Source: Ferruginibacter sp.
Lineage (GTDB): Bacteria; Bacteroidota; Bacteroidia; Chitinophagales; Chitinophagaceae
DNA: 64,000 nucleotides
Assembly: GCF_028288465.1 (NCBI RefSeq)
Contig: NZ_JAQBNR010000050.1
Span: 1-64,000 of the forward strand
Direction of reading: 5' to 3'
Part shown: one piece after another, positions 16,232 to 24,286 of the stretch
How the letters are laid out: every line of letters starts with the position of its first letter
Position numbering within the stretch: the first letter of the stretch is position 1
Position numbers and translations under genes: made by a program
Notes under the pieces: model-generated
Database searches by the model: none
What the model was told of the DNA's origin: nothing
Seen by the model: the letters and a program-made list of their open reading frames with translations, nothing else

Positions 16232-16573
16232 ATGAAAGAAAATGACAAAAAAATGTTTTTGCCACACATCGGTATTTGCGTAGCAATGGATTTGATTGGT
16301 ATGGCTAGCTTTATTTTCCCTGGAATGGGTGAATTTACGGATGTTATATGGGCGCCCATTTCCGGCTACATTTTTTTTAAATTGTTTGGCGGCCGGCTGG
16401 GTTTAATTGGTGGCGTACTTGATTTTTTGGAAGAGATTATTCCTTTTACGGATATTATTCCTTCTTTTACCATCGCCTGGCTTATCCGCAGAGATGCCAT
16501 CAGCAAAATGACACTCAAAAATGAAAAGTCTTTGCGAAGAGAATCGGTTGCAAAAAGCACTGTGAAAATTTAA
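16232..16573 (+). CDS. small membrane protein, unknown function
   Basis: 113 residues with two or three hydrophobic segments: FLPHIGICVAMDLIGMASFI (about 9-28), a middle segment rich in Gly and Phe (about 40-70, GYIFFKLFGGRLGLIGGVLD) and a shorter one to about 86, then a charged cytosolic tail of about 25 residues. I do not recognise a family; similar short proteins with a 'PFTDIIPSFTIAW' type motif occur in Bacteroidota. The gene sits just before uvrB on the same strand (57-base gap) and could share its transcript. Reality of the gene is supported by codon structure and membrane pattern only. Confidence 0.65.
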   Translation: MKENDKKMFLPHIGICVAMDLIGMASFIFPGMGEFTDVIWAPISGYIFFKLFGGRLGLIGGVLDFLEEIIPFTDIIPSFTIAWLIRRDAISKMTLKNEKSLRRESVAKSTVKI

Positions 16574-16629
16574 ATCTCCCGGATATTTCCCGGAACTTTC
16601 TTACTACATTTATTGTTTAGCAAATCAAT

Positions 16630-18669
16630 ATGCCTTTTAATCTGCAATCATCATACGCTCCTTCCGGCGACCAGCCGGATGCCATCCGCAAGTTAACGGA
16701 AGGCATTAACGAGGGCGAGCAATATCAAACCTTACTGGGAGTAACCGGTAGCGGTAAAACCTATACAATTGCCAACGTTATTCAAAATGTGCAAAGGCCC
16801 GTGCTGGTACTTACACATAATAAAACGCTTGTTGCCCAGTTGTACGGTGAGTTTAAACAATTCTTTCCAGATAATGCGGTTGGTTATTTTGTAAGCTATT
16901 ATGATTACTACCAACCGGAAGCATATATGCCGGTGAGCAACACTTACATAGAAAAAGACCTCAGCATAAATGAAGAGCTGGACAAACTGCGGCTACAGGC
17001 TACTGCACAATTATTGAGTGGACGAAGGGACATTATTGTAGTGGCCAGTGTGAGTTGTATTTATGGTATGGGCAACCCGACTGAATTTGAAAATGGGATT
17101 GTACGCATTCAAAAGGGACAGGTGATTTCAAGGCAGGGCTTTTTGCATTCACTGGTAAATAGTTTGTATTCCCGGTCGCAGGGCGATTTTACACGTGGTA
17201 CTTTTAGGGTAAAAGGCGATACAGTAGATATCAATTTGCCTTATGTTGATTTTGGTTACCGTATCAGTTTTTTTGGCGATGAAATAGAAAGCATTGAAAC
17301 GCTGGAACTTTCTAGCAGTAAGCGCATTGGCGTCGTTGACAATGCCGCTATCTTTCCCGCCAATCTTTATCTTGCTCCAAAAGATATTATGCAGCAGGTA
17401 ATTTATGAGATACAGGATGAAACCGCAGCGCAGGTGGAATATTTTAAAAACAGTGGTAAGTTTATAGAGGCACAGCGACTGAGTGAACGGGTAAATTACG
17501 ATTTGGAAATGATCAGGGAGCTGGGGTATTGTAATGGCATAGAAAACTATTCCCGGTTTTTTGACCGGCGTAAACCTGGCACAAGGCCATTCTGTTTGCT
17601 GGATTATTTTCCTAAAGATTTCATCTGTATTGTCGATGAAAGTCATCAAACCATCCCGCAGGTAAGTGGCATGTATGGTGGTGACAGAAGCCGTAAACTA
17701 ATTTTGGTTGATTATGGCTTTCGCCTGCCTTCCGCTTTGGATAACAGGCCGCTTAATTTTCATGAGTTTGAAAACATGGTGAATCAAACCATTTTTGTAT
17801 CTGCCACACCCGGAGATTTTGAATTGGAAAAAACCGGTGGTGTTGTGGTGGAACAGGTTGTAAGACCAACTGGTCTGCTGGATCCGCCAATTGAGGTTCG
17901 CCCCTCCATTAACCAGATTGATGACTTACTGGATGAAATTGATAAAAGAATTACCAAAGGCGATCGTGTTCTGGTAACCACGCTGACCAAAAGAATGGCG
18001 GAGGAGATGGACAAATACCTGCATCGCATTAACATAAAAAGTAAGTACATACATAGTGAAGTACATACGCTGGAAAGAATAGAAATATTAAGAGAATTGC
18101 GTCTTGGAATAATTGATGTACTGGTTGGTGTGAACTTATTAAGGGAAGGACTAGATTTACCGGAAGTTTCGCTGGTTGCCATTTTAGATGCCGACAAAGA
18201 AGGCTTTTTACGCAATGAAAGAAGTCTTACACAGACCGCCGGAAGGGCAGCACGTAATGTGGACGGGCTGGTTATTTTTTATGCTGATAAGATGACAGAA
18301 AGCATGCAAAAAACCATTGATGAAACCAGTCGCAGAAGAGAGAAACAAATTGCTTACAATATTGAGCATGGCATAACGCCCACTACCATTATTAAAAGTA
18401 AAGAACAGATTTTTGCTCAGGGTTCCGTTCTGGATGTAAAGGGCTATGATCCTTCAAACCCTTATTCAATCGGAGATTCGGATGATTTGGTTACCGTAGC
18501 AGCAGAAGACCAGGAAGTATATAAAACGATTCCGCAAATGGAAAAAGGCATTGCTAAAATTAAAAAAGAGATGGAAAAAGCCGCCCGGGATCTTGATTTT
18601 ATGGAAGCTGCCCGCTTAAGGGATGAAATGTTCCGGTTGCAAAAAGAACTGGAAGGAATGAAGAAATAG
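16630..18669 (+). CDS. uvrB: excinuclease ABC subunit B
   Basis: Damage-verifying helicase-like subunit of nucleotide excision repair; works with UvrA (loading) and UvrC (incision). 679 residues, normal length. Walker A GVTGSGKT (about 37-44), the beta-hairpin YYDYYQPEAYMP (about 90-101) that probes damaged strands, the DEAD-like CIVDESHQT (about 334-342), helicase motifs including ATPGDFELE and QTAGRAARN, and the C-terminal UVR motif (about 640-676, AARLRDEMFRLQKELE) are all present. No uvrA or uvrC is nearby, as is common. Confidence 0.98.
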   Translation: MPFNLQSSYAPSGDQPDAIRKLTEGINEGEQYQTLLGVTGSGKTYTIANVIQNVQRPVLVLTHNKTLVAQLYGEFKQFFPDNAVGYFVSYYDYYQPEAYMPVSNTYIEKDLSINEELDKLRLQATAQLLSGRRDIIVVASVSCIYGMGNPTEFENGIVRIQKGQVISRQGFLHSLVNSLYSRSQGDFTRGTFRVKGDTVDINLPYVDFGYRISFFGDEIESIETLELSSSKRIGVVDNAAIFPANLYLAPKDIMQQVIYEIQDETAAQVEYFKNSGKFIEAQRLSERVNYDLEMIRELGYCNGIENYSRFFDRRKPGTRPFCLLDYFPKDFICIVDESHQTIPQVSGMYGGDRSRKLILVDYGFRLPSALDNRPLNFHEFENMVNQTIFVSATPGDFELEKTGGVVVEQVVRPTGLLDPPIEVRPSINQIDDLLDEIDKRITKGDRVLVTTLTKRMAEEMDKYLHRINIKSKYIHSEVHTLERIEILRELRLGIIDVLVGVNLLREGLDLPEVSLVAILDADKEGFLRNERSLTQTAGRAARNVDGLVIFYADKMTESMQKTIDETSRRREKQIAYNIEHGITPTTIIKSKEQIFAQGSVLDVKGYDPSNPYSIGDSDDLVTVAAEDQEVYKTIPQMEKGIAKIKKEMEKAARDLDFMEAARLRDEMFRLQKELEGMKK

Positions 18670-18741
18670 TCTCTGTTCAGTTATCTAAAAAAAGCAATCT
18701 GGTAACATCAAAAACTAACTTCCCAAATTGTTAGCACGGAA

Positions 18742-19455
18742 ATGATAAAATACAGCAGAATAAAACAGCGGTTTGATGTACAGCAGATGCAACAAGAAGT
18801 GAATGGGCTTGAAGCAAATTTTTGGAAACCGCATTATAATGAAAAACATTACGAAGGTAATTGGACAATTTTACCGCTCCGGTCATTGAATGGCAGTATA
18901 GAAAATAACATAGCTATCCACAGTGGTTCTTTACAAACAAACATGCAGTATAAGGATACGACTCTTCTAAACGATTGCCCGTATTTATCATCGGTGCTCA
19001 ATTATTTTAGGTGTGAAAAAATGTCGGTACGCCTGATGAATTTAAATGCAGGTGCCAGCATTAAAGAACACAGCGATTATGATATGAGTTTGGAGGAAGG
19101 AGAAGCAAGATTTCACATCCCTGTTTTTACCAATAACGGCGTGGCATTTTTTATTGAAGAAGAACAGATTCCCATGCAGGAAGGCGAATGCTGGTACCTG
19201 AATCTATCGCTAAGGCACAGGGTGAATAATTCCGGCGCCACCAACCGCATTCACCTTGTTATTGATTGCAAAGTAAATGGTTGGGTAAAGGGTTTAATTC
19301 ATAACCAGGCAGATTTGAAACAGGAAAGCATTGAGATGCCAACTAAAGAATCCTTCAACGGCGCTGATAAAGCCAAAATAATACAGCAGCTCAGGCTGAT
19401 GGCAACGCCTGTATCAATTGACCTTGCGAATAAAATGGAAACCGACAGTAACTAA
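18742..19455 (+). CDS. aspartyl/asparaginyl beta-hydroxylase domain protein
   Basis: Fe(II)/2-oxoglutarate dioxygenase of the aspartyl/asparaginyl beta-hydroxylase family. The metal-binding HxD (His110, Asp112 in IKEHSDYD), the distal His159 (LSLRHRV) and the 2-oxoglutarate-binding Arg169 (ATNRIHLVID) are all visible on a double-stranded beta-helix core (about 90-175). The family hydroxylates Asp/Asn in proteins or small molecules; no target is evident. 237 residues, with a C-terminal helical tail of about 50. The next gene starts two bases after its stop, and a broken APS kinase and a sulfotransferase follow, suggesting a group for modifying some peptide or metabolite. Confidence 0.88.
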   Translation: MIKYSRIKQRFDVQQMQQEVNGLEANFWKPHYNEKHYEGNWTILPLRSLNGSIENNIAIHSGSLQTNMQYKDTTLLNDCPYLSSVLNYFRCEKMSVRLMNLNAGASIKEHSDYDMSLEEGEARFHIPVFTNNGVAFFIEEEQIPMQEGECWYLNLSLRHRVNNSGATNRIHLVIDCKVNGWVKGLIHNQADLKQESIEMPTKESFNGADKAKIIQQLRLMATPVSIDLANKMETDSN

Positions 19456-19457
19456 AA

Positions 19458-19952
19458 ATGGAGAATATACTTTTTGAGAAAGCCGTGCGCTTTCTAAATG
19501 AAATAGGCATCGAAACATTGTATAAAGATTTAAAAGAGGAAGCCTGCTTTCTTCCCGGGTTTTTAATTGCGGATGGAAAAATAATTATTGATAAAACCAA
19601 GGTAAAATATTCCGGTGATTTGTTACATGAAGCCGCCCATATTGCAGTTGTTTCTTCAGCGGAGCGGGGTTTATTGCAAGGCAAAAATATAGGCCAGAGA
19701 AAAGACGCAGTTTCAGAAGAAATGATGTCGATAGCCTGGAGCTACGCGGCCTGTATTCATTTAAAAATCGATCCGCATTTTGTTTTTCATGAACAGGGAT
19801 ATAAAGGTGGTGGCGAATCAATCATAGACAATTTTGCAAAAGGAAATTATTTTGGAGTACCCGTGTTACAATGGCTGGGAATGACCACAACTTCAAAAAA
19901 TCCGGTTGATACCAATACCTATCCTTTCATGATAAAATGGCTGCGGGATTAA
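19458..19952 (+). CDS. hypothetical protein with HExxH zinc-protease motif
   Basis: 164 residues. DLLHEAAHIA (His57-Glu58-x-x-His61) is the zinc motif of metallopeptidases, preceded by a beta strand (GKIIIDKTKV) as in ImmA/IrrE-type proteins. Further acidic/His positions (EEMMSIAWSYAACIHLKIDPH, about 92-112, shown in part) could supply the third ligand. It is translationally coupled to the beta-hydroxylase gene (two-base gap), so both act probably in one process. I do not recognise a named family. The tight spacing and conserved motif make it a real gene; peptidase activity is inference. Confidence 0.75.
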   Translation: MENILFEKAVRFLNEIGIETLYKDLKEEACFLPGFLIADGKIIIDKTKVKYSGDLLHEAAHIAVVSSAERGLLQGKNIGQRKDAVSEEMMSIAWSYAACIHLKIDPHFVFHEQGYKGGGESIIDNFAKGNYFGVPVLQWLGMTTTSKNPVDTNTYPFMIKWLRD

Positions 19953-20011
19953 CAATAGACTAATTCAAAATTATTTAAAATGTTCCCGAAGTTTTATATC
20001 AATCATCGATC

Positions 20012-20533
20012 ATGCTAATGCTCCTGTTGACGGGTTTGTCGGGTGCAGGAAAATCTACACTGGCTGAAGATTATTGTCGAAACTATCAGCCATGAATATC
20101 GCGGCCGAAGTGATTGACGGAGATGTTTATCGCAAAACAATCAACACTGACCTTTCTTTTTCTCCTGACGACAGAAGGGAAAATATACAACGTCTTTGCC
20201 GGATAGCCTATGATAAAAACGGGCAAGGCATCATTGCAATTGTTGCTGCTATCAATCTATTTGAAGATCTGCGGGTTGAGCTTAGCAAACAATATGGCGC
20301 TAAAATTATCTGGGTAAGATGTAACCTTTTCAATCCTCTTAGAAAGAGATACCAAAGGACTTTACCGGAAAGCGTTTTTGCCTGACGATCACCCGGATAA
20401 GCTGTGGAATCTTACTGGCGTAAATGATCCCTATGAAATACCTGTACAAGCCGACTTGATAGTAGATACAAGTGAAAATTCCATTGAAGAATGCAGCGAA
20501 CAATTAATTAATTATGTTTCGAATTTCATCTAA
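20012..20533 (+). pseudogene. cysC: adenylyl-sulfate (APS) kinase, disrupted by two compensating frameshifts
   Basis: APS kinase makes PAPS, the sulfate donor for sulfotransferases. Three pieces are visible in two frames. Frame A from 20012: MLMLLLTGLSGAGKSTLAED, with the family's Walker A, running into a stop near 20094. Frame B, about 20074-20340: AAEVIDGDVYRKTIN, DDRRENIQRLCRIAYD and GIIAIVAAI, the APS-binding core. Frame A again to the stop at 20533: LLERDTKGLYRKAF and LTGVNDPYEIP, the lid region. A one-base loss near 20065-20095 and a one-base gain near 20330-20345 would explain it. Either a genuine pseudogene or two sequencing errors. Its end overlaps the convergent sulfotransferase by eight bases. 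Confidence 0.85.
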
Positions 20534-21509
20534 ACGTAGTCAGGCGGATTACATCCAATTGATTGTATAAATCCAGCACAGGCGACAGGTAAGTTGGCGC
20601 CTTTTCTTCCCTGTTTTCTTCTTTAAATAATCGATGTGGATGCTTTGCGTGAAAGAGGGTCCGTTGAGTTAGTTGCGACCGCATTTTTACATCTATCTCT
20701 AGTCCTAGCAAAGCATACATTTTTGAAAAAATGTTGTCTAAACCTTCATTATAGTTAACTAGCAAAACCTGCTTATCGGCCTGTACTATTTCAATCAATT
20801 TATTGAAATAGCCTTCCAAAACTTTTGTCATGTAATAATCCAGGTCATGTAGATTTATCTGCTGGTTTGAAAAACCAAAAATAGCAGGTTCAATAACACC
20901 GGGTACAGCATGCATACCGCGTTGCCTTCGCTGGGAAAGAACAACTTCCCATGGATTTCGATACAAAAAAATAAACGGTACTACAGGATATAACGACCTC
21001 AATGACTCGTAAAAATGAATATGCCAGCTGTCCGTTTTAATAAAAAGGTGTTTTTCATTACCCGTTTTTTTACGACCATATAAGGTTACAGCGGCCTTCA
21101 AAAATCTGGCAGCCATCAGATTGTTGTATGTTTTATTTTTAAAGGGAAGCCGAAGTATATCATCAAAAAATGGCACTTCAGAAAGTGCTAAATTATTTTC
21201 ATCCAAACTGAGTAATTGAGATAAGAGTGTAGAACCGCAGCGGGAGACATGAAAGATAATGGCGGTAGGAGACAGGGCATCTGCAGCATTTGCCCATTCT
21301 GACATTAACGACAAACTGCTAACCGGCTTAAAAGATTTGCAATTATTTTCCATTCTTCTGCAAATGGAAATGGTGTCATCAAAAAATGGTTCAGTAAAAC
21401 TTTTGTCGCCGGTATAAAGCCAGTTGCAGGCTGGTTCGGTTGTATCATTTAATAGTTTCCAGGGAAGCCAGTCGTTTATTTCGTCAATTGCGGAAACACT
21501 CATGGGCAA
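20526..21509 (-). CDS. sulfotransferase family protein
   Basis: 327 residues. FHVSRCGSTLLSQLL (about 87-101) is the 5'-phosphosulfate-binding loop that contacts PAPS, and FLYRNPWEVVLSQRRQ (about 180-195) the 3'-phosphate-binding segment with conserved Arg and Ser. These proteins move sulfate from PAPS to alcohols or amines on small molecules, lipids or peptides. The substrate is unknown. It faces the APS-kinase remnant tail to tail; an intact neighbour of that kind would have supplied its co-substrate. No signal peptide, so probably cytosolic. Confidence 0.88.
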   Translation of the reverse strand: MPMSVSAIDEINDWLPWKLLNDTTEPACNWLYTGDKSFTEPFFDDTISICRRMENNCKSFKPVSSLSLMSEWANAADALSPTAIIFHVSRCGSTLLSQLLSLDENNLALSEVPFFDDILRLPFKNKTYNNLMAARFLKAAVTLYGRKKTGNEKHLFIKTDSWHIHFYESLRSLYPVVPFIFLYRNPWEVVLSQRRQRGMHAVPGVIEPAIFGFSNQQINLHDLDYYMTKVLEGYFNKLIEIVQADKQVLLVNYNEGLDNIFSKMYALLGLEIDVKMRSQLTQRTLFHAKHPHRLFKEENREEKAPTYLSPVLDLYNQLDVIRLTTFR

Positions 21510-21540
21510 ATATAATCTTCAGATTATTTATCGACTAAAA

Positions 21541-22122
21541 TCAACGGCAAATAATACCCAGCTCTCGTTCGGCCCAAATTATTTCTTTTTGCTTCAGCCA
21601 TTCATTCGGGCGGCAGACAAGTCTTGTCAACTTATCGGCGTGATTTTCGGTTAATCCTTCCAGGGATGATATGCAGTTGTCGTGTATATAAAACTCCTTC
21701 AGGTTTACCAGGCGTTCAACGGGTTTGATGGAGGTAATTTGATTGTGCTGAACATACAATTGTTCCAGGTTAATGAGTCCTTCAACGCCAGTTAAACTGG
21801 TGATACAATTATTAAACAGGAACAATGATTTGAGGTGGTTCAGACCTGACAATGGTTCTACCGTTACAATCTTATGGTGTGTTACAATTAGCAGCGAAAG
21901 ATTTACTAAATTTTCAACCCCGTTAAGGTTGGTTAGCTCAATCTGGCTGTTTGGGAATGGCGCTTTAGGGCCGGCTAACCGAAGTGTCTGCATATTAAAC
22001 AGCCTGTTCATTTCATCTGCATCCGGTTCATTGGAATGCAATAAAACAGAACACTTGAAAGTTTCCTTCCACTGAGGTTCCAACTGTTTCCACCATTCGG
22101 CTGGTGTCAATAAATCTTTCAA
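21541..22122 (-). CDS. leucine-rich repeat protein
   Basis: 193 residues containing about five LRR units between about 60 and 170, of the SDS22/protein-phosphatase-like type: LVNLSLLIVTHHKI, LNHLKSLFLFNNCI, LINLEQLYVQHNQI, LVNLKEFYIHDNCI with 22-residue spacing and Asn at the turn. No signal peptide, so a cytosolic protein-interaction role is likely. The N-terminal 50 residues (PAEWWKQLEPQWKETF) resemble the conserved head of Bacteroidota LRR proteins. Same strand as the sulfotransferase (31-base gap), perhaps co-transcribed; no function can be assigned. Confidence 0.85.
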   Translation of the reverse strand: MKDLLTPAEWWKQLEPQWKETFKCSVLLHSNEPDADEMNRLFNMQTLRLAGPKAPFPNSQIELTNLNGVENLVNLSLLIVTHHKIVTVEPLSGLNHLKSLFLFNNCITSLTGVEGLINLEQLYVQHNQITSIKPVERLVNLKEFYIHDNCISSLEGLTENHADKLTRLVCRPNEWLKQKEIIWAERELGIICR

Positions 22123-22189
22123 GTTTAAAAAATTTATTGTACAGGAAATTGCGTTAATTAAACAATTTCACGTTAATAGATAGTCGCCG

Positions 22190-22227
22190 GTTAAGAGAGC
22201 ATATCTGCTATGATATGTTCTCTTAAC
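22190..22227. repeat. 16-bp inverted repeat (hairpin) without T-tract
   Basis: GTTAAGAGAGCATATC (22190-22205) and GATATGTTCTCTTAAC (22212-22227) pair along all 16 positions (one G-U) over a 6-base loop. Position after the tail-collar operon suggests a terminator, but no run of T follows on either strand. Confidence 0.6.
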
Positions 22228-22253
22228 GGACGCTCACAAGTTATATAAAGCCG

Positions 22254-22775
22254 CTAGTTGCGGCTTGGGAAAACTCCGTTTATGGCTATGATATAGTTCA
22301 ATGCCAGGAAAGGCTGCATAATACTAAATGGTTGAGATCCCCCGGTTATTCCTATAGCGGTGGCTTTCATAGTTACACCTGTTCCGGCAGCTGCTTTGTA
22401 TTCTTTATCCAAAGCGCCGGTATTGGCCGGCAAAGCTCCTGCAGGCGCCGCTGTATCACCAGCGTCTGAAACCGCATTTAACGTATGGTTATGCGCAGGC
22501 ATATTGTTGATCAAAAGCGTAGTGTTCTCGGTTCCTGCCATTTCTCCAAGTACATAATTTGACAAACCAGGGCCCGTTCCGGGATGAATCGGAACCCTGC
22601 CCCTTAAATCCGGCAACGCAAAAGTGGTTTGGCCATTGCCGCCATAGGTGGTTCCTAAAAGTGAAAATAATGCTGTATTTTGACTAATTGATAGTATTTG
22701 CCCTTCACAAAAAAGCCAGCCTCTTGGGGCAAAGTTGCCAGCAAAAAGCACAATAGAAGCAAGAAGAGGATCCAT
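22254..22775 (-). CDS. tail-collar domain protein (microcystin-dependent protein family)
   Basis: 173 residues, nearly all a phage tail collar domain: LFAGNFAPRGWLFCEGQ at the start, LLGTTYGGNGQTTFALPDLRGRVPIHPG (about 40-67, shown for the family signature), the N-terminal half of NNMPAHNHTL with the conserved HNH, and the closing QPFLALNYIIAINGVFP. In bacteria such proteins (MdpB family) occur singly or in sets outside prophages; their role is not established. No other phage genes surround it. It is the last gene of a three-gene minus-strand run with a Tat-type secreted protein and a T9SS protein, suggesting a surface function. Confidence 0.92.
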   Translation of the reverse strand: MDPLLASIVLFAGNFAPRGWLFCEGQILSISQNTALFSLLGTTYGGNGQTTFALPDLRGRVPIHPGTGPGLSNYVLGEMAGTENTTLLINNMPAHNHTLNAVSDAGDTAAPAGALPANTGALDKEYKAAAGTGVTMKATAIGITGGSQPFSIMQPFLALNYIIAINGVFPSRN

Positions 22776-22786
22776 AAAATAAAAGT

Positions 22787-23383
22787 TTAAACGTTATAAA
22801 TAATTTTTTTGTGAAAGACTAAAGACTGCTCCTTAAAGTAGCTCAGGTACTGGGTATTGGAATGCCTGTTAATAAGTGTTTTGTTTTGTATAAAGGTGCT
22901 GATGTTACCAGCTAAAGGCTTTGTTGAATTGTGATGAGTCAGTAAAAGCTGATCAGCAGCATGTTCTTTCGAGAGTCTGTAAACAGCATCTATTTCAAAA
23001 CGGTTTAACCGGGTAATCTTTTTTTGCGTTTCACTGTTTTCAAATAAGGTAATTACAACATCTTTTGGATTTGTACGGTCAACGCCCCAATAAATCCAGG
23101 TTGGCTGTGCTAAAAGATTTTCTTTTTCAAAGAAGATTACGCCTCCGTTTTGATAATGGTGACCACTGGTATTGTTAACAAATTGCTGTTTTTTCAAATC
23201 GATCTTGCCGTTAAAAATTTGCCCCCCTGTTTCTTTCCAAAAACGCTCCCAGTTTTTGTCAAGGGCTTCTCCTTTTTTGTTTGCAATAATAAATGGGTTG
23301 ACAGTTGATCCCACTGCTGTGCCTGCAGACAGGATAGCGATACAACTTAAAAAATTCCGGCGGTTATATTGGTTCTTAGTCAT
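22787..23383 (-). CDS. hypothetical protein with twin-arginine-type signal
   Basis: 198 residues. The N-terminus YNRRNFLSCIAILSAGTAVG has the twin-arginine motif RRNFL followed by a hydrophobic stretch, so export of a folded protein through Tat is likely. The remaining sequence is mixed alpha/beta with no motif I recognise (IYWGVDRTNPKDVVITLFE near 95-113). It lies between the T9SS protein gene (three-base gap upstream) and the tail-collar gene (11-base gap downstream), clearly an operon. Function unknown. Confidence 0.75.
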   Translation of the reverse strand: MTKNQYNRRNFLSCIAILSAGTAVGSTVNPFIIANKKGEALDKNWERFWKETGGQIFNGKIDLKKQQFVNNTSGHHYQNGGVIFFEKENLLAQPTWIYWGVDRTNPKDVVITLFENSETQKKITRLNRFEIDAVYRLSKEHAADQLLLTHHNSTKPLAGNISTFIQNKTLINRHSNTQYLSYFKEQSLVFHKKIIYNV

Positions 23384-23386
23384 GCT

Positions 23387-24286
23387 TTAAAATTTAATCA
23401 GCTTCTCTGTAAATGTTGTAGTACCCTTTGCTATCTGCAGCAAATAAATACCGGAAGGGAAATGACTGATATCAATATATTGAATACCGGCGACCCCTGA
23501 TCTAGTCATCAGTTTCTTTCCTCCGGCATCAATAAGTGAAAGATTTACCGGTTGCGTTGCTGGCTCAATATTTAGCTGGTAACGGTTGTTGCCGTTATTG
23601 CGAATAATGGAATAAAAATTAGCTTTTAAATATTTAACTGAAGCCACTGCGGAATAACTGAATTTTTCATCCTGGTCTACCTGGCGAAGTCTGTAGAAGG
23701 CAGTACCGGAAAGCGGATTTATATCACCGAATGCATAACTTTCTTCAACAGAAGAATTAATGTTGCCGCTAACAAATCCAATCACAGCCCAGTTTAATCC
23801 ATCCTGGCTTCTTTGAATTTCAAAACCTTTGTTATTATTCTCGCTTGCAGTTTTCCATTTTAAAGTAACCTGGTTATTGTTAATACCTGCTGTAAAGTTG
23901 CTGATGGTAATTGGCAAAACACCTGATCCGGTAACGGCTAATGCGGTTCCTCCGGTGCACGTTTGCCCGCTGACTGCTGACCATAAACAAGCCGCATTTC
24001 CTGTACCGGGAGGTGCGATGGTATTGCATGAGTTCTGAAAGTAAGGCTGGCCGTCAAAAGCAACCACCCATACATTATCAGGTGCCCCTATCCAATATAC
24101 ATCTATCACAACACCAACATTACCATCCACTGTTCCGGTTCCCTCATAAGCTACTTTGCCATCAACATCGGCGATCTTGTTTAATAAAGCAGGGCTATTT
24201 ATACACTCACCCGTCACAGTAACATTTTGCGAGCGGACTGTACTGAAATATGTTGTGAGAAAAATGAGGAGGTATAATTTACGCAT
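23387..24286 (-). CDS. secreted protein with type IX secretion C-terminal sorting domain
   Basis: 299 residues. Signal peptide to about residue 19 (…YFSTVRSQ), then a Cys-containing region (about 20-125, with ECINSP, FQNSCNTI, AACLWSA, GQTCTGG) that may form disulfides, then a fibronectin-like segment VTLKWKTASENNNKGFEIQRS (in part; about 143-215), and a C-terminal T9SS type A sorting domain (about 225-299, ending in GIYLLQI…EKLIKF). It would be exported across the outer membrane and anchored or released. First gene of the operon with the Tat-type and tail-collar proteins. Confidence 0.85.
   Translation of the reverse strand: MRKLYLLIFLTTYFSTVRSQNVTVTGECINSPALLNKIADVDGKVAYEGTGTVDGNVGVVIDVYWIGAPDNVWVVAFDGQPYFQNSCNTIAPPGTGNAACLWSAVSGQTCTGGTALAVTGSGVLPITISNFTAGINNNQVTLKWKTASENNNKGFEIQRSQDGLNWAVIGFVSGNINSSVEESYAFGDINPLSGTAFYRLRQVDQDEKFSYSAVASVKYLKANFYSIIRNNGNNRYQLNIEPATQPVNLSLIDAGGKKLMTRSGVAGIQYIDISHFPSGIYLLQIAKGTTTFTEKLIKF

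Noticed and set aside
17149..17649. Long open frame on the strand opposite uvrB
   Set aside because: Lies wholly within uvrB, has no start context or family features; a shadow of uvrB codon use. The same applies to open frames opposite acyl-CoA dehydrogenase (8177-8692), typA (14763-15242) and ureC (52432-52965).
22254..22775. Tail-collar protein as a sign of a prophage
   Set aside because: No capsid, terminase, integrase or other tail genes; family is known outside prophages.
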